Origin: Amycolatopsis vastitatis
GTDB taxonomy: Bacteria; Actinomycetota; Actinomycetes; Mycobacteriales; Pseudonocardiaceae
DNA: 64,000 bases
Direction of reading: 5' to 3'
Assembly: GCF_002234595.1 (NCBI RefSeq)
Contig: NZ_NMUL01000031.1
Location: forward strand, 124,001-188,000
The notes beneath the pieces were generated by a model. The model had not been told where the DNA came from. It did no database searches and saw only the letters and a list, made by a program, of their open reading frames with translations. Every line of letters starts with the position of its first letter. Positions within the stretch are counted from its first letter, which is position 1. Shown here one piece after another: positions 42,645 through 51,090 of the stretch. A program made the translations under genes and the position numbers.

Positions 42645-42680
42645 GAGTTGTCCACAGGCGACGGGTGTTGTGGACAACTC
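42645..42680. promoter_or_regulatory. Inverted pair of DnaA-box-like sites
   Basis: GAGTTGTCCACA (42645-42656) and its perfect complement (42669-42680) are separated by 12 bases. Each contains TTGTCCACA, the preferred DnaA box of high-GC actinobacteria. They lie 47 bases upstream of the chosen cofC start. Confidence 0.65.
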
Positions 42681-42958
42681 GAGCCGGGGGGCGGGAGGTC
42701 TGGGTGAGGCGCAGGTCATGCCTCAGCGTGCCGTTCACGCCGGTGCTGCCCGCCGCGAGCTTCGATCGCCGAGTACCGCGGTAGCGATATGCCGGACCCT
42801 GCCTCGGGAGGACTTGCCCGACCGGCGCAGGGGCCCGGCGGGGCCTTCGGAGATCGGGCCGGGACCGCTCCTGGCCAGGCTCAACCGACCCTCCCTGGAC
42901 CGCGCTGACCCCGGCGCGGCAGGATCTGGGGCGGACGTCAGCTGTGGAGGAGGAGATC
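42681..42958. other. Intergenic region upstream of plsC
   Basis: No gene is supported. It holds the start side of the plsC promoter and GGAGGAGG directly before plsC. Confidence 0.45.
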
Positions 42959-43663
42959 GTGGCCCGGCGTGAAAAGGGCGGCTTTTGGGTGGGGGTCGCC
43001 GCCGTACTGTTCTATCCGCTGACGGGGATCGCCCGGCGGGTGTACGTCGGGGCCGAGAAGATTCCCCGGCAGGGGCCCGCGCTGCTCGTCATGAACCACA
43101 TCTCGCACCTCGACCCCGCCGTGGACGCCGTCTTCGTGCACCGGCAGAAGCGCGTTCCGCGGTTTCTCTTCAAGGAGAGCCTGATGCGCGCGCCGATCCT
43201 CGGCCCGATCGTCGCCGGGTCCGGGCAGATCCCCGTCTCGCGCGGGTCGGCCGCCGCCGGGGACAGTCTCAAGGCCGCTCACGAGGCGCTCCAGGACGGC
43301 AAGATCGTCGTCATCTACCCCGAGGGCACCATCACCAAGGACCCGGCCGGCTGGCCGAAGGAGTCCTTCACCGGCGCCGCCCGGCTCGCGCTCCAGAACG
43401 ACGTCCCCGTCATCCCGATCGCGCGCTGGGGCACCAGCCAGATCTTCAACGGCTACACGAAGAAGTTCACCCCCTTCCCGCGCAAGACGATCACCCACTC
43501 CGTCGGCGACCCGCTCGACCTGTCCGCCTACCGCGGCGGCAACACGCGCAGCGCGTCGAAGCTGCGGGAAGTCACCAAGATCATGATGGACGACGTGACC
43601 CGGCTGCTCGGCGAGATCCGGCACGAGGAACCGCCGTCGGTGAAGCCGGGGGACACCGCCTGA
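42959..43663 (+). CDS. plsC: 1-acyl-sn-glycerol-3-phosphate acyltransferase
   Basis: This membrane-associated acyltransferase adds the second acyl chain to lysophosphatidate. The 234-residue protein has the HX4D motif in MNHISHLDPAVDAVF and the EGT motif in VVIYPEGTITKDP, plus a short hydrophobic N-terminus (GVAAVLFYPLTG). GTG 42959 follows GGAGGAGG; GTG 42944 is possible. Its stop overlaps the gpsA ATG (TGATG), so both glycerophospholipid genes are coupled. Confidence 0.93.
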   Translation: MARREKGGFWVGVAAVLFYPLTGIARRVYVGAEKIPRQGPALLVMNHISHLDPAVDAVFVHRQKRVPRFLFKESLMRAPILGPIVAGSGQIPVSRGSAAAGDSLKAAHEALQDGKIVVIYPEGTITKDPAGWPKESFTGAARLALQNDVPVIPIARWGTSQIFNGYTKKFTPFPRKTITHSVGDPLDLSAYRGGNTRSASKLREVTKIMMDDVTRLLGEIRHEEPPSVKPGDTA

Positions 43664-44679
43664 TGCGCGCCGACGTGCAGCGGGTCACCGTGCTCGGGGC
43701 CGGTTCGTGGGGCACCGCCTTCGCGAAGGTGCTCGGCGACGCCGGCCGTGACGTCACGATGTGGGCGCGCCGCGAGCAGGTCGCCGAGGACATCCGGGAG
43801 CGGCACACCAACAGCGCCTACCTGCCCGGGATCGCGCTGCCGGAGACCATCACCGCCACCAGCGATCCCGCGAAGGCCCTGCACGACGCCGAAGCCGTGG
43901 TGCTGGCCGTGCCCAGCCAGAGCCTGCGGGCGAACCTGACGGCGTGGCGCGAGCTGCTGCCGCCCGGCGCGATCCTCGTCAGCCTCGCCAAGGGCGTCGA
44001 GCTCGGCACGCTCATGCGGATGAGCGAGGTGATCGGCGAGATCGTCGGGATCGACGCCGGCGACGTCGTCGTCGTCACCGGGCCGAACCTGGCCAAGGAG
44101 ATCGCCGCCGGTCAGCCGTCCGCTTCCGTGCTGGCCTGCGCCGACCACGAACGCGCCGTCGCGATCCAGCGCGCCTGCGCCAACTCCTACTTCCGCCCGT
44201 ACACCAACACCGACGTCGTCGGCTGCGAGCTCGGCGGCGCGTGCAAGAACGTCATCGCGCTCAGCACCGGGATGGCCGCCGGCCTCGGGCTCGGCACGAA
44301 CACGATGGCGACGCTCATCACCCGCGGCCTGGCCGAGATGGCCCGCCTCGGCGCGAAACTGGGCGCCGACCCGCTCACGTTCGCCGGGCTCGCCGGGGTC
44401 GGCGACCTGGTGGCGACGTGCTCGTCGCCGCTTTCGCGCAACCGCACCTTCGGCGAGCGCCTCGGCCGCGGCGAGACCCTCGAACAAGCGCAGGCGGCGG
44501 CCGGCGGGCAGGTCGCCGAGGGCGTCATGTCGTGCTCGTCGATCCGGGCCCTAGCCCAGAGCCTCGGTGTCGACATGCCGATCACCGACGCCATGCACCG
44601 CGTCTGCCACGAGGGCGTCGACCCGCGGCGGGCCGGGGCCGAGCTGCTGGGACGGTCGCAGAAACACGAGTGGTCCTGA
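43663..44679 (+). CDS. gpsA: Glycerol-3-phosphate dehydrogenase [NAD(P)+]
   Basis: GpsA reduces dihydroxyacetone phosphate to sn-glycerol-3-phosphate for phospholipid synthesis. The 338-residue protein has VTVLGAGSWGTAFAKVLGDA at the N-terminus, VSLAKGVELGT, TGPNLAKEIAAGQPSA, GACKNVIALSTGMAAGLGLG and GDLVATCSSPLSRNRTFG. ATG 43663 shares one base with the plsC stop. In mycobacteria ddlA follows gpsA; here a leader-controlled cysteine dioxygenase follows instead. Confidence 0.97.
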   Translation: MRADVQRVTVLGAGSWGTAFAKVLGDAGRDVTMWARREQVAEDIRERHTNSAYLPGIALPETITATSDPAKALHDAEAVVLAVPSQSLRANLTAWRELLPPGAILVSLAKGVELGTLMRMSEVIGEIVGIDAGDVVVVTGPNLAKEIAAGQPSASVLACADHERAVAIQRACANSYFRPYTNTDVVGCELGGACKNVIALSTGMAAGLGLGTNTMATLITRGLAEMARLGAKLGADPLTFAGLAGVGDLVATCSSPLSRNRTFGERLGRGETLEQAQAAAGGQVAEGVMSCSSIRALAQSLGVDMPITDAMHRVCHEGVDPRRAGAELLGRSQKHEWS

Positions 44680-44714
44680 CGAGGGTGCCGTACCGCCCGG
44701 ATGGTGGGAGTGGC

Positions 44715-44743
44715 TTGACCGGGGCCGGGTGCGCTGGGACTCT
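44715..44743 (+). promoter_or_regulatory. Promoter of the cysteine dioxygenase leader
   Basis: TTGACC (44715-44720) is followed after 17 bases by GACTCT (44738-44743). Transcription would begin about 7 bases later, at the ATG at 44751, giving a leaderless leader peptide. The -35 is strong and the -10 weak. Confidence 0.5.
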
Positions 44744-44750
44744 GGTCGCC

Positions 44751-44831
44751 ATGTTCGCGTACGCCATGTCTGAGCTTCGGGGCCTCATGGGCCTCGGCTC
44801 GAGCGTGCGCGCGTGTCGCTGTTGTCGGTGA
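44751..44831 (+). CDS. Cys-rich leader peptide upstream of cysteine dioxygenase (26 aa)
   Basis: The frame MFAYAMSELRGLMGLGSSVR continues ACRCCR and stops at 44831, 49 bases before the cysteine dioxygenase start. Its last codons include three TGT Cys codons in five positions. Leaderless polycysteine short frames act as cysteine-responsive attenuators in mycobacteria. Here the downstream gene consumes cysteine, which makes the sensing logic plausible and interesting. ATG 44766 is an alternative start. No strong terminator hairpin lies between leader and gene, so control may act on translation. Confidence 0.6.
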   Translation: MFAYAMSELRGLMGLGSSVRACRCCR

Positions 44832-44880
44832 ACCCAGCCCCGGCCCAGGTCGACACCCTTTTCCTTCCGTGAGGACCCTC

Positions 44881-45360
44881 ATGTTCGCCGTTCCGGACAA
44901 CACCCTCCTGCGTCCCGAGAACCCCGCGCTGCGCCACCCGGTGCGCGTCGCGCTGGAGGTCGCCGCCGACCGTGGCCGCTGGCGCCACCTGCTGCGTTAC
45001 GACCCCGAAGGGCGCTTCGCGACGCTGGTCTCGAAGGACGAGCAGCAGGAGGTGTGGCTGATGAGCTGGCTGCCCGGCCAGCGCACCGACCTGCACGACC
45101 ACGCGTTCGCCAGCGGCGCGTTCACCGTGGTCAGCGGCCACCTGACCGAGGCCGTCGCGCGCCGGGCGCCGGGCGGCCGCGCGGTCACCGAACTGCACGC
45201 GCTCGCGCCGGGGCAGTCGCGGGTCTTCGGGCCGGGGTACGTGCACGAAGTGCGCAACGAGGGCCCGGACCCGGCGGTCTCGATCCACGTCTACCGCGAC
45301 GCGGGCCGCGCGATGCGCCCCTACCACCTCGATCCGCTGGGCGGCCCGGTCCTGGACTGA
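44881..45360 (+). CDS. Cysteine dioxygenase family protein
   Basis: The enzyme oxidises cysteine to cysteine sulfinate with a non-haem iron. The 159-residue cupin has the 3-His set in DLHDHAFASGAFTVVSGHL and FGPGYVHEVRNEG, and begins LRPENPALRHPVRVALEVAA. This matches bacterial type I CDO. Related thiol dioxygenases cannot be excluded. ATG 44881 follows GAGG at 6 bases; an in-frame GTG at 44869 is less well placed. The upstream Cys-rich leader supports a cysteine-linked role. Confidence 0.85.
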   Translation: MFAVPDNTLLRPENPALRHPVRVALEVAADRGRWRHLLRYDPEGRFATLVSKDEQQEVWLMSWLPGQRTDLHDHAFASGAFTVVSGHLTEAVARRAPGGRAVTELHALAPGQSRVFGPGYVHEVRNEGPDPAVSIHVYRDAGRAMRPYHLDPLGGPVLD

Positions 45361-45368
45361 CCGGCCCT

Positions 45369-46346
45369 TCAGTCCAGGTCGCCGCGCGCGCGGAACTCGC
45401 GTTCGATGTCGTCGCGGGCCGCGCCGGCCGCCAGCAGGGTGTGGAGCAGGATGCGGGCCTTGCGCGCGTCCAGCCAGCCCGCCATCGTCGCGCCCATCGC
45501 GATCAGGCTCGACTCCGAGCCGTGGAAGCCGTACGTCGAGCGCAGGGTCGGGCCCGCTCCCGTCCGCGAAGCGACCACCACCGGCAACGACGGCACCAGC
45601 CGCGCGATCACGTCCGCCGTGCCGGACGACACGTGCCCCGCGCCCGTCGCGGCGATCACGACACCGCGCACCTCCGGCTGCGCGGCCACCGACGAAAGCA
45701 CCGCGCCCGAGTCGTCCAGACCGGCTTCGACCACCGGGACCAGGCCGCCGAAGTCCCCGCCCGTGAGCACCGGCGGGCGCGGCGGCGACGGGTGGAAGTA
45801 GTGCACCGCGTTTTCGACGACCATGCCCAGCGGCCCCGCGGGCGCCGACGAGAACGCGTCGAGGTGGCTCGAGTGCGCCTTCCGCACCCAGCGCGCCGCG
45901 TGGACGTCGTCGTTGAGCGTCACCAGCACCCCGCGGCCGCGGCTGCGTGGATCGGCCGCGACGGTCAGCGCGTTGCGCAGGTTCGCCGGGCCGTCCGGGC
46001 TGAACAGGCCGGAGTTGCGCATCGCCCCGGTGACCACCACCGGGATCTCCGACGGCCAGCCCAGGTCGAGGAAGTACGCCGTCTCCTCGAGCGTGTCCGT
46101 GCCCTGGACGACGACGAACCCGTCGGCGTCCTGCCGCAGTCCCCAGTCGCGGCAGCGCATTAGCGTCGCGAAGTCCATCGACGCGCTGCCGATCCCGGCC
46201 AGGGTCTCCGCCAGGACGTCCATCGGCAGATCGCCGAGGCCGCCGAGCAGGTCGGCCGCGCCGAGCCGCGGGACGGCACCGCCTCCGGCGTCGGCGGGGG
46301 CCATCGAAATGGTGCCGCCGAGGGTGGCGAGGGCGATCAAAGGCAT
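45369..46346 (-). CDS. Asparaginase
   Basis: The 325-residue protein belongs to the bacterial L-asparaginase/glutaminase family. It has the first catalytic Thr in LIALATLGGTISMA, the second triad segment VVVQGTDTLEETAYFLDL and VVVTGAMRNSGLFSPDGP. There is no signal peptide, so it should be cytoplasmic (type I-like). It converges on the CDO gene with an 8-base gap. It is followed on the same strand after 13 bases by a methyltransferase gene upstream of it, so they may be co-transcribed. Confidence 0.9.
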   Translation of the reverse strand: MPLIALATLGGTISMAPADAGGGAVPRLGAADLLGGLGDLPMDVLAETLAGIGSASMDFATLMRCRDWGLRQDADGFVVVQGTDTLEETAYFLDLGWPSEIPVVVTGAMRNSGLFSPDGPANLRNALTVAADPRSRGRGVLVTLNDDVHAARWVRKAHSSHLDAFSSAPAGPLGMVVENAVHYFHPSPPRPPVLTGGDFGGLVPVVEAGLDDSGAVLSSVAAQPEVRGVVIAATGAGHVSSGTADVIARLVPSLPVVVASRTGAGPTLRSTYGFHGSESSLIAMGATMAGWLDARKARILLHTLLAAGAARDDIEREFRARGDLD

Positions 46347-46359
46347 GCGGCCACCCTAT

Positions 46360-47184
46360 TCAGCCGGTCTTGACCGCCTGGAGCGTGTAGCTCGCCGCGA
46401 GCCGCGACGGCGTGTCCTCGAGCCGCCACTCGCCGGTGGCCTCGTCGAGCACCATCTGCCCGGGCAGCGCGTTCCACGGGACGCTGTCGTGCTCGGTGAA
46501 CCCGGTCAGGGTCAGGCCGTGGTCCAGCAGCGCCGTGATGATCTCGCCCAGCGAGTGGTTCCACTCGTGGGTGACGCTGTGCTCGAGCGGCCGGTCGACG
46601 GAGACGTACGTCCCGGGGTCGTCGAAGACCAGCGGTTCGGCGTGCTCGAAGTACGGGAACCGCGGCACCGCCAGGTCCGTCCGCTCGTCGAGCGACCACA
46701 GCATGGGGTGCCCTTCGCGGATGAAGAGCCGTCCGCCCGGCCGCAGCAGGCCGGCGACGACCGACGCCCAGCGCGCGGCGGACGGCAGCCAGCACAGGGC
46801 CCCGATCCCGGTGTAGACCAGGTCGAACCGCCCGGCGCCGAGCACCTCGACGGCGTCGTGGACGTTCGCCTCGTGGAAGTCGATCGAAGCGCCCGCCGTC
46901 GCGGCGAAGCGCCTGGCCTGGGCCAATGCCGCGCCCGAGAAGTCCAGGCCCGTCACGGACGCGCCGAGCCGGGACAGCGACACCGTGTCCGTGCCGATGT
47001 GGCACTGCAGGTGCACCGCGCGCAGCCCGGTGAGGTCGCCCAGACGCGGCCGGTCGAACCGCACGACGCCGCTCAGGTGGGCCGGGTCCGCGACATACCG
47101 GGCGAAGCCGTAGTCGGGCGACGCCGCGTGCAGCACCGCGCGTTCGTCCCAGTTGGCCTTGTTGACGGCGAACGAGTCCGTCAC
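46360..47184 (-). CDS. Class I SAM-dependent methyltransferase
   Basis: The 274-residue protein has a Rossmann methyltransferase core: AVHLQCHIGTDTVSLSRLGA (motif I variant), VTGLDFSGAALAQARRFAAT and DLVYTGIGALCWLPS, followed by LLRPGGRLFIREGHPMLWSL. The opening NKANWDERAVLHAASPDYGF is typical of a small-molecule methyltransferase subgroup. GTG 47184 overlaps the VOC gene stop as GTGA. The substrate is unknown. Confidence 0.85.
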   Translation of the reverse strand: MTDSFAVNKANWDERAVLHAASPDYGFARYVADPAHLSGVVRFDRPRLGDLTGLRAVHLQCHIGTDTVSLSRLGASVTGLDFSGAALAQARRFAATAGASIDFHEANVHDAVEVLGAGRFDLVYTGIGALCWLPSAARWASVVAGLLRPGGRLFIREGHPMLWSLDERTDLAVPRFPYFEHAEPLVFDDPGTYVSVDRPLEHSVTHEWNHSLGEIITALLDHGLTLTGFTEHDSVPWNALPGQMVLDEATGEWRLEDTPSRLAASYTLQAVKTG

Positions 47185-47561
47185 GACGTCGCCGCGCGCT
47201 CCGCCGCGCTGCGCAGCACGCAGAATTCGTTGCCTTCGGGGTCGGCGAGCACGGCCCAGCCGGTGCCGTCGGGGTCGCGCAGGTCGTTCACCAGCGTCGC
47301 ACCGAGGCCGAGGAGCCGCTCGATCTCCTCGTCGCGGGGAACGTCCGGCTGCAGGCACAGGTGCAGCCGGTTCTTCACGGTCTTCGGTTCCGGGACGCGC
47401 AGGAAGAGCAACGCCGTGTCGTCGTTGAGCTGGAAGCCGACCTCGTCGTCGCCCGGCTGGTCTTCTTCCGGGATCGGTTTCCCGGTGACTTCGCTCCAAA
47501 ACCGGCACAGCGTGTACGGGTCGGCGCAGTCGACGGAAACGTTCAGGACGGACGACGGCAT
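47181..47561 (-). CDS. VOC/glyoxalase-like domain protein
   Basis: The 126-residue protein has two beta-alpha-beta-beta-beta modules: LNVSVDCADPYTLCRFWSEV and LHLCLQPDVPRDEEIERLLG, ending GWAVLADPEGNEFCVLRS, a common glyoxalase-like signature. Such proteins are often antibiotic-binding or dioxygenase-like, but many are uncharacterised. It overlaps the downstream methyltransferase by four bases, so the two are translated together. ATG 47561 follows GAGGAG. Confidence 0.85.
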   Translation of the reverse strand: MPSSVLNVSVDCADPYTLCRFWSEVTGKPIPEEDQPGDDEVGFQLNDDTALLFLRVPEPKTVKNRLHLCLQPDVPRDEEIERLLGLGATLVNDLRDPDGTGWAVLADPEGNEFCVLRSAAERAATS

Positions 47562-47623
47562 GGCACTCCTCGAAGACGGGTGCAGCCGAGTCTGGCCCAG
47601 CCGCCCGAAGAGGGCGAACCGTT

Positions 47624-48364
47624 TTAGGACGCCAGCGCCAGCCCCGCCGTCCGGTGCACGCGGCGGCTGTCGTCGACGATGAGGATCTCGCAGTCCGGCC
47701 GGTCGGCCGCCCAGGTGATGCCCTCGGGGCCCATGGCGAACGCCGCGGTGGCCAGCGCGTCCGCGGTGACCAGGTCGCCGGCCACGACGGTGACGCTCAT
47801 CAGCCCGGTCGCCGGGGCGCCGGACCGGCCGTCGACGATGTGCGAGCCGCGTTCGTACGCCGCCGACGTCGCGATGGCGCCGTCGCGCGACTCCAGCACC
47901 GCGCACACGGCGAGGGGCTGCTCGGGGTGGCGCACTCCGACACGCCACGGACGGCCGGGCTCCGGCTCGCCCGCGGTGACGACGTCGCCGCCGGCGTTGA
48001 GGCAGAACGTCGTGGCGCCCTCCGCCTTCAGCATGTCGGCGGCGCGCTGCACCGCCCAGCCCTTCACCACCGCGCACGGGTCGAGGCCGCGTCCGGGCAG
48101 CCGGGCGCGGAACGCGCCGCCGGAGAGCTGCTCGTAGTACGCGCAGAGTTCCAGCACCTCCAGGAGGTCCTCGCTCAGCTCCGCGGCCGTCAGCTCGCCG
48201 CGGTCGTACCGGCTGACCTCACTGTCCTCTTTGAACGGGCTGAACCGGGCGTCGACGTCGCGGAACCAGGCGAAGACGTCGTCGACGACCTCGGTGAAGT
48301 CGCCCTCGTCACGCAGGTCGAGGGAGATCGGCAGGCCCATGACCTGTTCGACGCGGTTGGTCAT
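47624..48364 (-). CDS. apbE: FAD:protein FMN transferase (ApbE family)
   Basis: ApbE attaches FMN to a Thr of target proteins. The 246 residues include VMGLPISLDLRD, RFSPFKEDSEVSRYDRGELT, LDPCAVVKGWAVQRAADML, FCLNAGGDVVTAGEP and HIVDGRSGAPATGLMSVTVV, the family order. No lipobox is seen. The start ATG 48364 overlaps the stop of the FMN-binding protein gene as ATGA, so the modifier and its likely substrate are co-translated. Confidence 0.92.
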   Translation of the reverse strand: MTNRVEQVMGLPISLDLRDEGDFTEVVDDVFAWFRDVDARFSPFKEDSEVSRYDRGELTAAELSEDLLEVLELCAYYEQLSGGAFRARLPGRGLDPCAVVKGWAVQRAADMLKAEGATTFCLNAGGDVVTAGEPEPGRPWRVGVRHPEQPLAVCAVLESRDGAIATSAAYERGSHIVDGRSGAPATGLMSVTVVAGDLVTADALATAAFAMGPEGITWAADRPDCEILIVDDSRRVHRTAGLALAS

Positions 48365-48873
48365 CGGTTTCCCCTGGCGTCGATCGCGGCCTGCAGTGAC
48401 GTCTTGTACGACTCGCTCGTCTCGGTGGCGCCGGTCACCGTGTCGATGGCGGCGCTCTGCGCCTTGATCGCTTCCTGCTGCAGCTTCGGGAGAGCGGTGA
48501 GCGACCGCCCGCCGTCCGGGGCCTGCAGCAGCGTGATGACGGCGATCCGCGAGCCCGTGAACGTCACCTGTACCTGCACGGTGCCGTACCGGCTGGATTC
48601 CGCGCTGCCCTGCGTGGTCACCGTCTCGCCCGAAGTGTCCCGAGTGGACGGAGAGTCCGAAGTGGACGGAGCAGGCTGGTCGGCCGAAGTGGACGGAGCC
48701 GCCGGGGTGGTCGTCGGCGTGGTCGTCGGAGCGGCCGATGTGGACGGTACCGTGACGCTCACTGGTGGCGCCTGGGCGACGGCGGCGGTGTTGTGCACCG
48801 GCCCCGGTTCGAACCGCCAGACCGCGATGAACCCGGCGATCGACAGTGCGACGACGAAAATGGTCTTCTTCAC
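48361..48873 (-). CDS. Membrane-anchored FMN-binding domain protein
   Basis: The 170-residue protein has an N-terminal membrane anchor (TIFVVALSIAGFIAVW), a long Ser/Thr/Pro linker (about residues 38-88), then an FMN-binding domain ending AIDTVTGATETSESYKTSLQ. TGAT with a following T/S is the ApbE flavinylation site, so a covalent FMN on Thr outside the membrane is expected. It lies between the ferric-reductase-like gene and apbE. The repetitive linker DNA (GAAGTGGACGGA-like units) may vary in length between strains. Confidence 0.88.
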   Translation of the reverse strand: MKKTIFVVALSIAGFIAVWRFEPGPVHNTAAVAQAPPVSVTVPSTSAAPTTTPTTTPAAPSTSADQPAPSTSDSPSTRDTSGETVTTQGSAESSRYGTVQVQVTFTGSRIAVITLLQAPDGGRSLTALPKLQQEAIKAQSAAIDTVTGATETSESYKTSLQAAIDARGNR

Positions 48874-48882
48874 GAGGTCCCC

Positions 48883-50238
48883 CTAGGCCGCGAGGCTGAA
48901 GCGTTCGGCGTGGACCTGGGCGTTCGGCACCTTCAGCTCGCGCAGGCTGCGCAGCACCGCCGAGGTCATCCCCGGCGGGCCGCAGACGAACACGTCCCGC
49001 TCGTGCACGTCCGGCACCATCATGTGCAGGTTGGCCGGCCCGAGCATCACGCCGCGCGGGCCGACCGCCTGGTCCGGTCCGGTGAGGACACTCACGACGG
49101 CGCCGCGGGCCTTGGCCAGCCCGTTCAGCTCCGGCAGCAGCACCGCGTCGGCCTGGTTGCGCACCCGGTAGAGCACGACGACGTGGCCGTCGATGTCCTC
49201 GAGGAGCGCGCGGATCGGCGTGATGCCGACGCCACCCGCCACGAGCAGCGCGTTGGGCCGCCGCTGGTGGATCGTCGTGAAGGCGCCGTACGGGCCTTCG
49301 GCGAACACCCGGGTGCCGACCCGGAGGTTGCGCAGCCCGGCGCTGGAGTCGCCGAGGGCCTTCGCGGTCAGCCGCAGGGTGCGGCCGTCCGGCGCGGCCG
49401 ACAGCGAGAAGGGGTTGGCCTGCCACCAGCGGTCCTTCGTGAGGAACCGCCACAGGAAGAACTGGCCCGCCTTGACCGGCATCTTGTCCAGGTGCTTGCC
49501 GGTCATGTACACGGAAACGACGTCCGGGGACTCGGAAACCACCGCCGTGACGCGCAGCTGGTGACGCAGGTTCCGCCACAGCGGCAGCACGACGCGGCCG
49601 GCGAGCACGGCGGCGCCCGCCCCGAGCCAGAGCGTCCACCAGTACGCCTTCGCCGTGTCCGAACCCGCGAACGACTGACCCAGCGCGATCTGGTGCGTGA
49701 AGGCCAGCACGATCGCGGCGTAGGTGTAGAGGTGGATGAAGTGCCACGTCTCGTAGGCGAGCCGCTTGCGTGCGAACTTCGCCGAAGCGCCACCGACGAT
49801 GAGGATCACGGCGAAGGCGACCAGCGCCCGCAGGATCCCTTCGAGGGTGTTCGCCATCTCGACGAGCTCGTCGACGACGCCCTTGCTCGAGACCTCCGCG
49901 TAGCCCAGTGTGATGAACACCAGGTGCGCCAGCAGGGTCCACAGGATCGTGAAGCCGGTCCAGCGGTGCCACGAGGTCAGCCGGTCCATGCCGAGCCGGC
50001 GGTCCAGCCAGGGCAGCCGGGCCACCAGCAGCAGCTGGAACGCCATCGCCAGCGCGCCGTACAGCCCGGCGAGCCTGCCGATCGTGATGAGCACGTTCTG
50101 CGAGACTCCGGCCTGCACGAACAGCACGGTGACGGCGGCCACGTTGGCGCCGAGGAAGAGGAAGAGGCCGGATTTCGCGGCGATCCGGGGGCGGATCGCC
50201 GGGCGCGCGGCCTCGGCGGTCTGCGTCATGCTGGTCAC
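48883..50238 (-). CDS. Ferric-reductase-like transmembrane flavin oxidoreductase
   Basis: The 451-residue protein has about six membrane helices (LFLFLGANVAAVTVLFVQAG, FTILWTLLAHLVFITLGY, AFAVILIVGGA) with His residues suited to haem ligation (SWHRWTGF, ETWHFIHLYTY). A cytoplasmic FAD/NAD(P)H domain follows (WQANPFSLSAAP, LLVAGGVGITPIRALLEDI, VFVCGPPGMTSAVLRSL). It probably passes electrons from NAD(P)H across the membrane to the FMN-binding protein. GTG 50238 follows AAGGGG. It is divergent from the two-component genes, 138 bases between starts. Confidence 0.9.
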   Translation of the reverse strand: MTSMTQTAEAARPAIRPRIAAKSGLFLFLGANVAAVTVLFVQAGVSQNVLITIGRLAGLYGALAMAFQLLLVARLPWLDRRLGMDRLTSWHRWTGFTILWTLLAHLVFITLGYAEVSSKGVVDELVEMANTLEGILRALVAFAVILIVGGASAKFARKRLAYETWHFIHLYTYAAIVLAFTHQIALGQSFAGSDTAKAYWWTLWLGAGAAVLAGRVVLPLWRNLRHQLRVTAVVSESPDVVSVYMTGKHLDKMPVKAGQFFLWRFLTKDRWWQANPFSLSAAPDGRTLRLTAKALGDSSAGLRNLRVGTRVFAEGPYGAFTTIHQRRPNALLVAGGVGITPIRALLEDIDGHVVVLYRVRNQADAVLLPELNGLAKARGAVVSVLTGPDQAVGPRGVMLGPANLHMMVPDVHERDVFVCGPPGMTSAVLRSLRELKVPNAQVHAERFSLAA

Positions 50239-50376
50239 ACGGATTCCCCTTCGGTTCGGTTCACGAAGGCCAGCCTCGCCGCGCAGCCTGTGGCGAGTCT
50301 GGGTGCGGGCTGTCGGATTCCTGTCGGCCGCCCTCTCCGCTCGCCCGCCGTGCCCGCGCCGGGTGAAGATGGGGTG

Positions 50377-51090
50377 GTGCAGCCCTCCGAACCCGTCCGC
50401 CTGCTCGTCGTCGACGACGAGCCGCACATCGCCGACCTCGTCGCCACCGTCGCCCGGTACGAGGGCTGGCAGGCGATCACGGCCGGGTCCGGCCAGGCCG
50501 CGCTGAACGCCGCGGCGGCGTTCGGGCCGGACATCGTCGTGCTCGACCTCATGCTGCCCGACCTGGACGGCTTCACCGTCCTCGACCGGCTGCGGGAGAA
50601 CGGCGACGCCGTGCCCGTGGTTTTCCTCACGGCGAAGGACGCGACGGCCGACCGGATCGCCGGGCTCACCCGCGGGGGTGACGACTACCTCGTGAAGCCG
50701 TTCTCGGTCGAAGAGCTGATGGCGCGGCTGCGAGCCGTGCTGCGGCGCAGCGCCGGTGTCACGCACCAGCCCGAGGCGCGCGGGGCCGTGCTGCGGGTCG
50801 GCGACCTGACCCTGGACGAGGACACCCGCGAGGTCCGCCGCGGCGAGCGGCTCGCCGAGCTGACGCCGACCGAGTACGAGCTGCTGCGCTACCTCATGCG
50901 CCGCTCGCCCGCGGTGCTGACCAAGGCGCAGATCCTCGACCACGTCTGGGAGTACGACTTCGGCGGCCGGTCCAATGTGGTCGAACTGGTCATCTCGCAT
51001 CTGCGGCGCAAGGTGGACGCGGGTGACGGCGAGCCGCTGATCCACACCGTCCGCGGCGTCGGCTACGTCGTGCGCCAGGCCCACCGGTGA
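50377..51090 (+). CDS. OmpR-family response regulator
   Basis: The 237-residue regulator has a receiver domain (RLLVVDDEPHIADLVATVAR, phospho-acceptor D57 in VVLDLMLPDLDG, VKPFSVEEL). A winged-helix DNA-binding domain follows (ELTPTEYELLRYLMRRSPAV, GYVVRQ). GTG 50377 or 50374 is the start. It overlaps the histidine kinase by GTGA. Divergence from the flavin electron-transfer operon suggests that operon as a target. Confidence 0.93.
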   Translation: MQPSEPVRLLVVDDEPHIADLVATVARYEGWQAITAGSGQAALNAAAAFGPDIVVLDLMLPDLDGFTVLDRLRENGDAVPVVFLTAKDATADRIAGLTRGGDDYLVKPFSVEELMARLRAVLRRSAGVTHQPEARGAVLRVGDLTLDEDTREVRRGERLAELTPTEYELLRYLMRRSPAVLTKAQILDHVWEYDFGGRSNVVELVISHLRRKVDAGDGEPLIHTVRGVGYVVRQAHR

